Assembly: GCA_910589415.1 (NCBI GenBank)
Contig: OU342634.1
Span: 38,246,723-38,310,722, forward strand
DNA: 64,000 nucleotides
Origin: Malachius bipustulatus
Taxonomy: Eukaryota; Arthropoda; Insecta; Coleoptera; Melyridae
Direction: 5' to 3'
Shown one piece after another: positions 1 through 10,939 of the stretch; the first letter of the stretch is position 1, and the number at the start of each line of letters is the position of its first letter. A program made the position numbers and the translations under genes. The notes beneath the pieces were generated by a model. It ran no database searches. It saw only the letters and a program-made list of their open reading frames with translations, and was not told where the DNA came from.

Positions 1-400
1 TTAGAATGAAAAAGTACCAAACTATTAAAGATAAGCTTTCCGCTTTTAATACTACATGAACGAAACTTCAGATTACTGCGTCAATTTGAGGGATTTTTCT
101 GCGTAAACTATTCGGTTCGGTGGTACGACCTTTAGGAAGTTTCCCCTATATAGGTACCTACACACAAAACCTGAAGATACCAAAGGCCCTGTAAATGCCT
201 TAATAAAGGACAAGAGAAAGGTCCTGGTCATGTTGGACTGCTAATTTAACTTATAATGACAGTTTAATAATAATTATGGTGCCGATTTGCTTTAAGCACT
301 GTTTTTATATCCTGTTAATTGGCACATATGCAGCGTTAAAAAAAAACATTTCTCATACAAATTCAGCTCCATGGATTGAAACCTTCTATATTCCCTTATA
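1..400. other. Intergenic, no gene seen
   Basis: This is AT-rich sequence. The only reading frame of note is a short run of about 60 codons at 276-467, which crosses the edge of the adjacent foldback element and shows no recognisable motif. I see nothing else. Confidence 0.6.
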
Positions 401-1383
401 CAGGGTGCACCATGTATCCTTCTCTATATTGCTATCTCCTAACGCTAACAGATACAGGGTCGGTTAAACAAGTTCAAAGGAGCGCAATTTTGTGGCCATC
501 TCGATTCCGTCGAGACATACAAGATATCTGTGACCGTTCCTGAAATATCCTGAAAAAACTGAAAATCGAGATTTCTTATTTTTTATCTTTTTTATTATTG
601 GAGATTAATGAATAATTTTTTGTGGGCTTAGGTACATAAGGCGGCAAGAGCTACCCATCTGACATTTCAAAAATTTTCAAAGCCGACTAGATCCCAGAAT
701 TTTCACAGTCAACTTTCGTTTTTCTTATGGCCACCATAGTGTTTTTTTTTATGTTGTTCGGTATAAAAAAAATCATAAAAACTAAAAATTGTTAAACTTC
801 ATAAATAAATAAATAAAAAATTAATTCTTCTTTTTTCTTTACAAAAAAGACACATTTTTAGACCGAATTTGATAGATAAATTAAAAAACCATAAGGCAAG
901 CACTATTTCGGCGTATTTTACAAATGTTGACGTTTTTCGACGATTTTTTATTAGGTTTTTCTTTGAAATATTAAGAATAAAAATCAAAAAAATTTTTTTT
1001 TAAGTTTTTTAATTTTCGGTTTCCATTATTTTTTTCATATCGAACGACATAAAAAATTAATATGGCGGCCATAAGGAAAACGAAAGTTGACTGTGAAAAC
1101 TCTTGGATCTAGTAGGCCTTGAAAATTTTTGAAATGTCAGATGGATAGCTCTTAACGGCTTATGTAAGTCTAGAAAAAATTATTTATTAATTTCCAATAA
1201 TAAAAAAGATATGAGGAAAATAAGAAATCTCGATTTTTCAGTTTTTTCAGGATATTTCAGGAACGGTCACAGATATCTTGCATGTTTTGACGAATTCGAG
1301 ATGGCCACAAAACTGCGTATCTTTTCTGTATCTCTTAGCGTTCAGGAGATAGCAATATAGAGAAGGATACATGGTGCACCCTG
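401..1383. mobile_element. Foldback element A, CAGGGTGCACC ends
   Basis: The left end CAGGGTGCACCATGTATCC is mirrored by GGATACATGGTGCACCCTG at 1365-1383. Both ends are flanked by TA (399-400 and 1384-1385). The arms stay complementary for roughly 350-400 bp (for example 663-740 against 1063-1130), and a short AT-rich loop at about 780-1020 has no coding signal. This is the structure of a non-autonomous DNA transposon with a TA target duplication. A diverged single arm of the same family lies at 27045-27160. Confidence 0.85.
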
Positions 1384-2733
1384 TAGACCAGGGTCCATAA
1401 TTTTTGAAACCAAAAAAAATCATAGTAGGATGAAACCCATTGAATAAGGAAGAGAATATAACAAAGATGAAAGGAAAAATAAATTACGAGCGGTTTGGAG
1501 GTTCGGAAGTAGGAAGGGGTGAGTTCTTAAGGGAAAAATCGGTTTATCTCGATTTCCGGCAAAACTACTTACAAGTCCTATGGAAAAAAGTTAAATAGCA
1601 AAGTTGTAGGTAATAAAAAGATCTACAGCTTTTGTATTTACACTTTTTTCACGTAACCTCATAATTTATGCATGTGAAAAATTCAAATAACCAAGTTTTT
1701 GGTTTTTTATTTTTATCTTTTACAAAAAATTTAATTTTTTTCAGGAAATTTGGTGAAAACTTACCTTTTTATGTACCAAACACACTGTAATTTTTTTGAT
1801 TTGAAATATTCATTTTTTTTACCTTATTTTGATTTAATAAAAAAAGCACCCTTATTTTCAATCGATAATTCTCGTGTCAAAATATTTGCTTTTTTTAAAA
1901 AGACTGCGGGCTTTTTGTTCGTTGAAATCTCTGCTTTCTGATTGTAAAGATGAGTGTAAAAAATATACATTACTATGGTAAATGTTCTTAGAAAATGCAA
2001 AAAACGAAAAAAAACTCGATTCCAAATTTTTTCAATCATTGTAGGTACAATTTTGAGCAATAATAAAAAATAACAGTTTAATTACTCGTATAACGAAAAA
2101 TTCCATAATAATAACATTGATAAAAAAAAATGTATATATATTTTTTACACTATCAGAAAGTCGAGATTTCAACGAACACAAAGCCCACCGACTTTTTTAA
2201 AAAAGCAGATATTTTGACACGAGAATTTGCGATTGAAAATTAGGGTGCTTTTTCGATATTAAATCAAAATGTGGTAAAAAAATAAATATTTCAAATCCAA
2301 AACATTATAGTATGTTTGCGTACATAAAAAATAAGTTTTTACCAAAAAATTTCGTAAAATATTTCTTTTTTGTAAAAGAAAAATAAAAAACCAAAAACTT
2401 TGTTATTATTTGAATTTTTCACGTAAATTTTGAGGTTATGTGGAAAAAGTGTAAATACAAAAGTTGTAGATCTTTTTATTACCCACAAGTTTGCCATTAA
2501 ACTTTTTTCCATAGGACTTGTAGTTTTGCCGGAAATCGAGATAAACCTATTTTTACCCTTAAAAACTCACCCCCTCCCACTTTCCGACCTCAAATCGCCC
2601 GTAATTTATTTTTCCTTTCAATTTTGTTATATTCTCTTCATTTTTCGGTTAACCCATTTTTCAATGGGTTTCATTCTACTATAATTTTTTTTTCACTTTT
2701 TCCTTTTTGTAAAGACTTCACAGCACTGGTCTA
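1384..2733. mobile_element. Foldback element B, GACCAG ends, abutting element A
   Basis: TAGACCAG at 1384 is mirrored by CTGGTCTA at 2726-2733. The arms match over several hundred bases; for example the GGCAAAACTAC/TTGTAGTTTTGCC region near 1558 pairs with that near 2520. The left TA (1384-1385) is shared with the right flank of element A, so one inserted exactly at the edge of the other. The interior (about 1700-2400) is AT-rich and its short reading frames look random. Confidence 0.75.
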
Positions 2734-3083
2734 TCAATCGAGTGGCACTAGAAAATACATATAATTTTGAAATATTTGAGGGGCATTTTTTATACAATAA
2801 AGTCAGCTAACAGGAGGTAGGTACCTACTTAATAATGATCCTCTCAGTCTTTTTTTTACTAAAACGATTATCAAAACGGCGATTTGAAAATTGAAAAAAA
2901 AAACTAAGTAGGTAGGTAGTTAAGATGAAGATCGCAGAAATGAACAGAATTTCAATCAATAAAACCCTCCTCCAACTCAATAAAAAATATTCCGTTTCAA
3001 TAATGTTTCATCGAAAAATCCATTAATACAGTTTGTTTAACATAGGCAAACATGCATAAAACAATAAAACTAAAAATACATAC
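2734..3083. other. Intergenic or intron, no gene seen
   Basis: AT-rich with TAGGTA-rich simple sequence. If the small exon at 3084-3138 is real, this is the start of its first intron on the - strand. Confidence 0.45.
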
Positions 3084-3138
3084 TCGATAATTTCCAGGCA
3101 TTTTTCTTTGTTTTCCTCTTAGGAGCGGGCTTCTTCAT
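3084..3138 (-). CDS. Possible first coding exon of a gene leaving the window (weak)
   Basis: On the - strand an ATG at 3138-3136 opens an 18-codon lysine-rich frame beginning MKKPAPKRKTKK and ending in KNAWKLS. It runs straight into a consensus splice donor GTATGT (3083-3078), leaving one base of the next codon. The DNA just upstream (about 3140-3420) has clearly higher GC than its surroundings, as a promoter or 5' UTR might. No continuation exon is recognisable in 1-3083, which is mostly foldback elements, so the rest would lie outside the window. The peptide is too short to assign. Against it: a lysine-rich stretch in AT-rich DNA can arise by chance. Confidence 0.3.
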
Positions 3139-3934
3139 GATAATAATTTCAAATCACGATAATGCGGTAGGTACGTGTGGTAAACTGGTAAACAATAAAG
3201 TCAACAGGTTGTGGCAACAAGTGAATACCCTGTAGTCACTAAACTCTAGACTAGCTAGACGCTAGAAGAGGAAGAGACCCAGCAGCAGCATACGGAATTG
3301 CAGCGGCTCCGGTAAATAATAGGTGCGCTCTCTGCGCTGTAGCCTGGTACACCGAAATCAACAACAAAAGCAGCAGGAAACTTGTCCTCCGACGTACGTA
3401 ATCACACTGAACGGCTATTATAAAAATAATAATTGAGATATTATTCGCGAATATACAAGTAGAATAAAACCAGTCTCATGTTCACTGTTGTCACGGGATC
3501 GGACTGCTGAGCTAGAATGCTTGTCGGTATTATATATTATTATTGCTCTGGCTATTTTATGAAGCAGTGAAACGAGACTATTAACTCCAAAAGACTATAG
3601 CACTAGCGGATTCGCGTAACGAATCAAGCAAAGACCGCTTTCCATTAAAGAAAATACATATAAAGTAAAAATACCTACACGTCGTAATCGCGTAATACAA
3701 TACCATGAGATATCCAATCGTTAATAACAATTGTTGTGAAAGTGCTTAACTGTTTCAAGTTTTGTGTTGTTAATTTTAATTAATGATTTATCAAGTTATG
3801 ATGCATTCATAACCGGGAGAATTGATTTTATTTATGGAGCTCCTGAAAACAGTAAACAAATCTGCTTAGTGGCGTGGGATTATTATGTACATTAGGTACA
3901 TATATTATGTAGTTCGTTAGCAGCCCATTTATTA
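3139..3934. other. Intergenic, possible promoter region of the - strand exon
   Basis: The part at 3240-3420 is relatively GC-rich and holds CAGCAG runs. No extended reading frame or known element was recognised. Confidence 0.4.
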
Positions 3935-4376
3935 CACAGTGTGGAACGCACTTATGGAATAAAATTCATTATTCAGAGAAGTAACGTTTTTGAAAAAAGC
4001 TCGCACACTTCAACTCAAAATTTTTATTTGGCATCTTTCAAGTCTCAATTTGAGTTTTTACCCCCACCACTCTCACCCCCACCATTGTGGTCATATATTT
4101 TTTAGTTAGGTCACTCTGTATATTTCCTGAAAAAATCCAGCAGGAATAGTTTTTACAGTTGCAGTTTAAATTCAGTAGGTTATGAGTTATAAACAAATGA
4201 GTATCGCAATTTTCGGAAAATCGGAAAACGGCTTACATGTCCCTATCTTAACTTTTCATGTGTTACTTTACAGCGTACTTAAAATTTTTATACTTGGTGA
4301 TTAAAAATCTGATAATTTATATCACCCTGTATTAAAATTTAAACCACCATGTGAAAATTAAGAATAGGGACATATA

Positions 4377-5137
4377 CAGGGTGTTTCTTAATAACATGCT
4401 AATATTTAAGGAGGTTATTCTTGGGTCAATTTTGAGAAAAAACTTCATAAGAACGTATCTCCTAAAAGTCTTAACTTTTGAGACACAGGGTGGTAAAGTT
4501 TTTAAAATTAAATAATTTTTTCATAATATCTGTAATACCGCTCTGTATATTTTAATGAAATTTAATAGACAGGTATTACTCATCAAAGGTATTTTTTCAT
4601 GTACCACATTTCGTTTTATCTCCACTGGTGACTATCGTGCAGAATTTTACCTGCAATTTTTTATATTTTTTTATTGTCACTTTAATGATAATCTTGTGAC
4701 CAAACAGATTTTATTTTTTTAGGCGAAGACCGTGCATCGGACTGGAAAAAACAAGTGCTCAAATTTGCTTGGAAATGAATTAGGATTCCAAAAATGATTT
4801 CTATTTCAACAAAAATCAGTGACGTACCATCAACGTCTGCCAAAATATGCAGGTAAAATTCTGCACGATCGTGCACCATCGTCATTAGTGGAAATAAAAT
4901 GAAACGTGGTACATGAAAAAATGCCCCTTGATGCGCAATACCTGTATACGAAATTTCATTAAAATATCCAGAGCGGTACTACAGATATTACAAAAAATTA
5001 TTTATTTTAATAAAACTTTACCACCCTGTATCTCGAAAGCTAAGACTTTTAGGACATACGTTCTTATGACTTTTTTTTCTCAAATTGACCCAAGAATAAC
5101 CTCCTTAAATATTAGCATGTTATTAAGAAACACCCTG
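4377..5137. mobile_element. Foldback element D, CAGGGTGTTTCTT ends
   Basis: The left end CAGGGTGTTTCTTAATAAC is mirrored by GTTATTAAGAAACACCCTG ending at 5137. TA flanks both sides (4375-4376 and 5138-5139). The arms are about 350 bp; the loop near 4680-4860 includes a second internal mirror around the TGCACGATCGTGCA-like sequence. It splits a family F palindrome, because the motif for GGGACATATACAG on the left continues as ATGTAAGCCGTTTTCCG on the right. A diverged single end of this family lies at 12972-13045. Confidence 0.85.
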
Positions 5138-5300
5138 TATATGTAAGCCGTTTTCCGATAATTGTAGCCGTTCCCGCAGTACACTGCTTTCAAAATGGAA
5201 AATTGCGATTTTCATTTGTTTATAACTAAGCTACTAAATGGAAATTGCAACTGTAAAAACCATTCTTACTGGATTTTCTCGGGAATTTTGAAAATATGTA

Positions 5301-6845
5301 CAGGGTGGGCAAATTTGGATGTTTCTATAGGAGATCTCGGTAACTATAAGAGCTATGGAAAAATGAATGGCGCATTCTCGATCGCTTTTTTTGAGAGGAA
5401 CTCAATGGTGAAAACCGGAACTCGCTATCTTCTTTTCTTTTCGAGCTATAATGAAAAGTACGATTTTTCACGATATCGATAAATGTCGATATCTTTCTTG
5501 GTTTTCAAGTTAGAGAAAAGATATTTGCACATTCTTCAGCCACTTTTTTGAGTAGAATGGAACGGCCTCAACAGATTTTGAATATCTTTTTTCATTTTTC
5601 CGTTATAACATAAAGTTGTATTTTTTTAAATGGAAGTCATAGTGGGCCATGAACTAATTAAATAGAGGATTTTTTCTCTTTGCAACGATATATAACATGT
5701 GCGTTAAAAATTTATGAAAAGTTAATTTTTCAAAATAAACTTAATTTATCTAGCTACCTGAGATTTTTTATTTTTATTTTGATACTAGTCACCTAAGTGG
5801 GCGTGAATGTCATTTAGAAAATTATGCGACAACGACTGTCAAGGCCAGTTTACGCAGTTTTTGAGTTAGAAAGTGCTCGTTTCACTTGCAAAATGGCAAA
5901 TTTGGTTTATGAAAACTACGAAAAGTATGATATGTTAGAGTGCTTTATTCAAAGTAACAGCAATTCTGATATTGCATCCGAAACATACTTCAATCGTTAT
6001 CCAGAGAGGAGACAACCCCACAAATCTATTTTTGACAGGTTGAAGGCAAATATTATCAATCACGGGTCATTCAAGAAGCCTAGGCCGAAAAACTATCATA
6101 TTGGTGATGCCGAAGAAACTGCCATTAATGTAATTGGATCCGTACTTGCCAATTCTTATAAATATAAATATCAGAATTGTCACTATTTTGCATAAAGCAA
6201 TCTAATATAAAATATAAAAAGTTTCATTGGTCATCAACTAAATTTTACTTTTTTCAAAGCGAAACAGTCACTTTCTAACTCCAAAATGTAAGAGAACTGG
6301 GCTTTGACAGGCGTCTTCATATGCTATTCTAAATGAAATTCACGCCCACTACGTGACAAGTCAAAATAAAAATAAAAAAAACTCAGGTACCATGATAAAT
6401 TCAATTTATTTTGAAAAATGTAACTTTTCATAAATTTTTAACACACATGTTATATATCGTTGCAAAGAGAAAAAAATACTCTATTTAATTAGTTCATGGC
6501 CCACTATGACTTCCATTTAAAAAAATACAACTTTATGTTATAACGGAAAAATGAAAAAAGATATTCAAAATCTGTTGAGGCCGTTCCATTCTACTCAAAA
6601 AAGTGCCTGAAGAATGTGCAAATATCTTTTCTCCAACTTGAAACCCAAGAAAGATATCGACATTTATCGATATCGTGAAAAATCGTACTTTTCATTATAG
6701 CTCGAAAACAAAAGAAGATAGCGAGTTCCGGTTTTCACCATTGAGTTCCTCTCAAAAAAAGCGATCGAGAATGCGCCATTCGTTTTTCCATAGCTCTTAT
6801 AGTTACCGAGATCTCCTATAGAAACATCCAAATTTGCCCACCCTG
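5301..6845. mobile_element. Foldback element E carrying a DUF4817-like transposase fragment
   Basis: The left end CAGGGTGGGCAAATTTGGATG is mirrored by CATCCAAATTTGCCCACCCTG ending at 6845. TA flanks both sides (5299-5300 and 6846-6847). The arms are about 500 bp each and very similar. The unique centre at about 5824-6320 holds the N-terminal part of a transposase-like protein, listed separately. The simplest reading is an internally deleted derivative of an autonomous element with CAGGGTG ends. A diverged single arm of the same family is at about 49150-49451. Confidence 0.85.
5824..6195 (+). pseudogene. DUF4817-like N-terminal fragment of a DDE transposase
   Basis: The frame opens at 5824, but the likely original start is the internal ATG at 5893 (MANLVYENYEKYDM). 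The following 60 or so residues have the pattern of the DUF4817 helix-turn-helix found at the N-terminus of insect DDE transposases: a YFNRYPERRQP core, then a GSFKKPRP turn, then DAEETAINVI, which fits the start of the second helix-turn-helix. The frame breaks near 6160. A shifted frame still reads ILHK, as expected a little further along such proteins. No DDE catalytic domain follows, because the right arm of the element begins at about 6320. It is therefore a truncated, frameshifted remnant that could bind DNA at most. Family assignment is from remembered motif patterns; no search was run. Confidence 0.65.
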
Positions 6846-7179
6846 TACAAAAATAGACAAGGTATATTGTAGAGTTAATGCCTTTGGGGGGGCTGGAAGT
6901 CTAGAATGCTTTGACAATTAATGGAGTTCTATGCTCCTTGTCGGAATAAAAAATGGAAAACCAGCAGCACTCGTTTCCAATCCTCTTGTATCCTATTCAA
7001 AAAAAAAATGACCACGATGGTGAGGGTGAGAGCGGTGGGGGTAAAGATTCCAATTGAGGCTTAAAAAATGCGAAATAAATATTTTTGAAGGAGGGATGTG
7101 AGCTTTTTTTCAAAAACGTTCTTTCTCTGAATAGTGAATTTTATTCCATAAGTACGTGTTCCACACAGTACATATTATA

Positions 7180-7842
7180 CAATGAGCGGCAAAAGTAAGG
7201 AATAAATTCTTGGATAAAACGGAAAGCGCACTTTTTCTGAAAAAAATAAAAAAACAGGTCGATTTTGTTTTTGGTTGTTCAAATTTTGACATAATATTGG
7301 GGTATACAGGGTGATGCGCGAAAAAGTGGTGACGTCATCGGCATTTTTTTTTTAATCGCAACCCTTATTTTTTATTAAATTTTTTTTGATTCTTCATTCA
7401 ACGGCCAAGCTGTTTCTGAGAAAACAGCTTGTAAGTCGAAAGTGTGCACTTTTTACTGATGTGAAAATCGGAACATTAACGATAAAAATTAAAACAATAT
7501 CAAATAAAATGACCGTTTCCATGGTAATTTTATAAGATCTGTTTATTAAATTAAGTCTGTCTGAATTAAGTTTTTTTCTCAGAAATTTCCTTATTTAAGT
7601 TTACAAAATTATTACATTACCATATTGGCAATTGAATGAAGTATCAAAAAATGTAATAAAAATAAGGGTTGCTATTTAAAAATAATGCCGATGACGTCAC
7701 GACTTTTTCGCGCATCACCCTGTATACCCGAATATTATATCAAAAGTTGAACAACTTAAAAACAAAATCGACCTGTTTTTATATAAAAAAAAACAGTGCT
7801 TTCCGTTTTATCGAATTGATTCCTTACTTTTGACGCTCACTG
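7180..7842. mobile_element. Outer foldback element J
   Basis: CAATGAGCGGCAAAAGTAAGG at the left edge is mirrored by CCTTACTTTTGACGCTCACTG at 7821-7842. TA flanks both sides (7178-7179 and 7843-7844). The arms run about 130 bp inward and are interrupted by element I. It starts 12 bp after the right edge of element C. Confidence 0.75.
7317..7722. mobile_element. Foldback element I nested in element J, 406 bp
   Basis: CAGGGTGATGCGCGAAAAAG is mirrored by CTTTTTCGCGCATCACCCTG ending at 7722. TA flanks both sides (7315-7316 and 7723-7724). The arms include a perfectly conserved GACGTCA. It lies between the two arms of J, so J is the older insertion. Confidence 0.85.
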
Positions 7843-7844
7843 TA

Positions 7845-8381
7845 TGTATACCTTCTAGTCATGTTATATACACACACTTTTTTAATTTTAATCGGGAATA
7901 ATTTATTAATCCGCTTTATTTTAAAACCTGTCCTAGTCTGGCTGTTGCCACAGAATAGACTAATTCTGTGCTGTTGCTGTTATGCAACCATTTTTGGTCA
8001 TTATATAAATGAGCGGCCAGTCGCACTCAGGCATACCAATCATATCGTATTATACACATATAAACTAACACCCTGACTCCTTCAATCAACGCTAACACTA
8101 TGAGATAGTAGTATGGGTCTCTAGGATTATCGTGGTACTAGAAGAGTGAAAGTCTCGAAATTGGTAACGAGGGAGATCTTCAAATTTTTTGGAAATTTTT
8201 CCTTGCCCTTTTCTCGAATGGCATCGGCTGATACAAATAAATCGTTCTGTGTACGTTTCACCCCCCCCCCCCCTCCCAGTACCCATATTCGCTCCATATG
8301 GCACCCTTTTTTGATTTTGATGAAACTTGACATGAACAATAAACAAACAAAGCTTTTTATTTGGCTATTTCAGGTTTTATA
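7845..8381. other. Intergenic with a 13-bp poly-C run
   Basis: Positions 8261-8273 are an uninterrupted run of 13 C. Short reading frames overlap this run on both strands and look random. No gene is recognised. Confidence 0.5.
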
Positions 8382-9112
8382 GACGTCTTCAAGTGACATA
8401 TTCAGGGTTACAGGGTTGGAGCCCCTTTTCCTCCCCTATCGTTCACGCTGCGAACTTTGTTGCAATTACAAAACCGTTGTCCAAGTTCCATTACATTTTA
8501 GAACAAAAAAGTATTCCTTATTTTTTACAACGGTTTTTGGGATATTTTGAGTTTCCTCAGGTATAAAAATTCTAGTCAGGTAATTTTTAATGTCGTTCAT
8601 CCCCATTAAAAAGAAAAATTAAATTACTCGATTTACCGAAATAGGAAAAATTTGAAAAAATTACAGAAGAACTAACACTAGGACCAGTACCTACCTACAA
8701 TAAGGTACACCAGAAATAAATTCTTGCAAACAACTACAGGGAGGGGCGGGTATTCTAAATCATAATGCATGGTTCATCCCCAAATAAACAACAACACAAA
8801 CCAGTAGCTATCAGGTAATATTTCCGAGAATATTTCAAAGTATGTATAGTGCGTTCAAAAATTATCAGCTATTTTTTTAGCAGCTGTGTTCACGCTAGTA
8901 TAATTTTGCAATGTAAATGGCCCAACATTTTCTTAGAAAACTTCAAATATCTCAAAAACGGTACGCCCTATGAAAAAAGTGATGAATACTTTTTGTTCTA
9001 AAATGCATGAGCATTAACGATTTTTGAAATTATTTAAAAAAAGTGGCGTAAAGGATAGGGAGGGAAAAGTGGCTTCAACTTTGAATATCTACGTCACTGG
9101 AAGTGTACGGTT
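8382..9112. mobile_element. Foldback element L (diverged)
   Basis: Left segments (GGAGCCCCTTTTCCTCCC near 8430, TTTTAGAACAAAAAGTATTCC near 8500, ACGGTTTTTGGGATATTTTGA near 8530) have mirror images at 8945-9095. The terminal sequences are diverged, so the exact ends are uncertain and no clear CAGGGTG end is preserved. Confidence 0.55.
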
Positions 9113-9170
9113 TTGATTAAAATAATGAATGATACCCACAAAGCAATGCAGTATAAAATAATGCAATTAC

Positions 9171-9389
9171 CTTGGAGAGTGCTGCTTGCTGTTGCTGCAC
9201 TTGATGAGAGCGAGTCACTTTAATTACAGGTTAACGAGATAAGAGATTTAGTTAGAGTTTGAGTAATATTCACAAAGGTCCGTAATGGACACCGACTTGA
9301 ACGAGCGAGATTTCACTACCGATGTTGATTTCTTCGAAGCTGGTGTAGAGAAGAGAGTCGTGTCGCGCTAAATTTACTCGAGTTATATA
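9171..9389 (-). promoter_or_regulatory. Possible TATA promoter and spliced leader exon (weak)
   Basis: On the - strand a TATATAA box (9389-9383) is followed about 30 bp later by GC-richer sequence. About 185 bp further on, a CCAAG|GTAATT donor (exon end 9171) closes the segment. There is no ATG in it, so it would be an untranslated first exon. The + strand of the same DNA holds a 28-codon frame (9285-9371), so the two readings compete. Confidence 0.2.
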
Positions 9390-10937
9390 CCAAGGTATAA
9401 AATAATCAAAAAATGTTATTTTTTTTTTAAATTTCGACACCCTGTATCTTTTAAAAGAAACGCCATTTTGAGCTGAAATTTATATTTTTCTATCACTAAA
9501 ACTAAAACACTTTCTATAAAAATTACCCCATGTTTTACTAAAAATGTGAATTGGAACCAAAAGAGGGTTGTAATTAGAATAAAAGCAACAAATTTCAACA
9601 TTTATGTCGTCGTGGTTAATTTTGTATTTAGCTATACAGGAGCTGCAATATTTTAGGCCAATTAGATATCCAAAACTGATTGATTTTTAGAAAAAAAAAA
9701 CAGGAAACTTTTTCTGGAATTTCTATACAATCTACCTAAGCATATCGGGAGTAAAACGTCATCATCCAGCAGAAAAAGTTGTCTGGTAACTTAGTTTTAG
9801 TAACGTTGAAAACAACAATATTGCATATAGGAGAGAGCGACAGATGAATTTATAGTTAGATTGTTTTCATCAAAAAACAACATTATAAAGTTCATCATTC
9901 GATTATAATAACCAGAGTAATAAATAACCAGTACGAACTAGCCTTGAATTTAATAAATAGGTATCTGTTTAACCAATCCGAACATTATTTAAAACTGGAA
10001 ACGATTTACGGCACTCGATTAGGTGTAAGGTTTCATTTTTAATTTTTAATTTGTCAGCAATCCAAGTTGAAAAACTAAGAAAAAATCATTTTCTGACATA
10101 AACGTTCTAACTGCAGCAAAATGAAGTCACCTGCAGAAATTTCCACAGGACATTCTTTGTAGGCAATTAAATTATTTGTAAAAAGTCCTGGAGGTCTAAC
10201 ATAAAAAGTTTTTGGATTTGTTCATAAATTTTCATAAAAATTTTCATAAAAAAAATCCCATAAGCAGTGGTCTTCGATTATTAATGGCTTTTGAATTATT
10301 CGATATTTTATGACTTTTTGAAAAGTGTTATAAGAAAAAAAAACTATTTAAATTTATTTCATTTATAGCCTCGGAGACTTTTTTATAGAGAATTTAATTG
10401 TCTACAAAAAATGCCCTCTGGCCATTTTCGATCGGTTGATTCATTTTGCCATAATTCCCCTTTGTAGCTTCATCTTTCAAGATTAGTAAGCGAAAATTTA
10501 CATTCTTGTAGACCTTAAGGACATCTAATTTTCTAAAAAAATTTCAAAAGTCGACTTTTACAGAGTGTCATTTAAAAATTCGAAAAACCCGTTCTTATTA
10601 CGCTATTTCAGGTCGTAGTTTTCAATTTGGGAGACTGAAATTTTTGTGGGAGTAGGAGGAAGAAAAAATGTGGGAGTGAGGAGTGGTCTGGTACTGCATT
10701 TGAGCAAAATCGGTTGAGCCGTTTCAAAATAGCGACCATTTGAATTTTAGGAAAAATAGCTATTTTTTGAACCCCGGTATACTTATGCAAGATGAAAAAA
10801 ACTTTCAAATCAAATTCACAGGGCGAGAAGAACGTTTTCCGAACTTTACGCTAGCGTAGAAAAAATATATTTTTTTTTCTGTTAATAAACCAGTGGCAGT
10901 CCTTTGACCTTAAAAAATTTTAGGAAACAAATATAAA
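9390..10937. other. Intergenic, repeat-derived, no gene seen
   Basis: A lone CACCCTGTATC end occurs near 9436. The segment 10608-10810 is a diverged direct copy of 12720-12920 (shared GTAGTTTTCAAT, CTGAAATTTTT, TCGGT.AAG/GCCGTTTCAAAAT). No gene is recognised. Confidence 0.45.
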
Positions 10938-10939
10938 TA

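Larger units (their letters stand above)
3935..7168. mobile_element. Outer foldback element C, host of nested foldbacks
   Basis: The left arm (about 3935-4110, starting near the GTGTGGAAC motif and including the CACCCCCACCACTCTCACCC segment) is mirrored by the right arm (about 7005-7168, GGTGAGGGTGAGAGCGGTGGGGG then GTTCCACAC). TA occurs at both edges (3933-3934 and 7169-7170). The middle is filled by further foldbacks: a family F palindrome beginning near 4113, element D inside it, and element E abutting it. The piece at 6848-7000 has no mirror and no recognised content. Confidence 0.65.
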
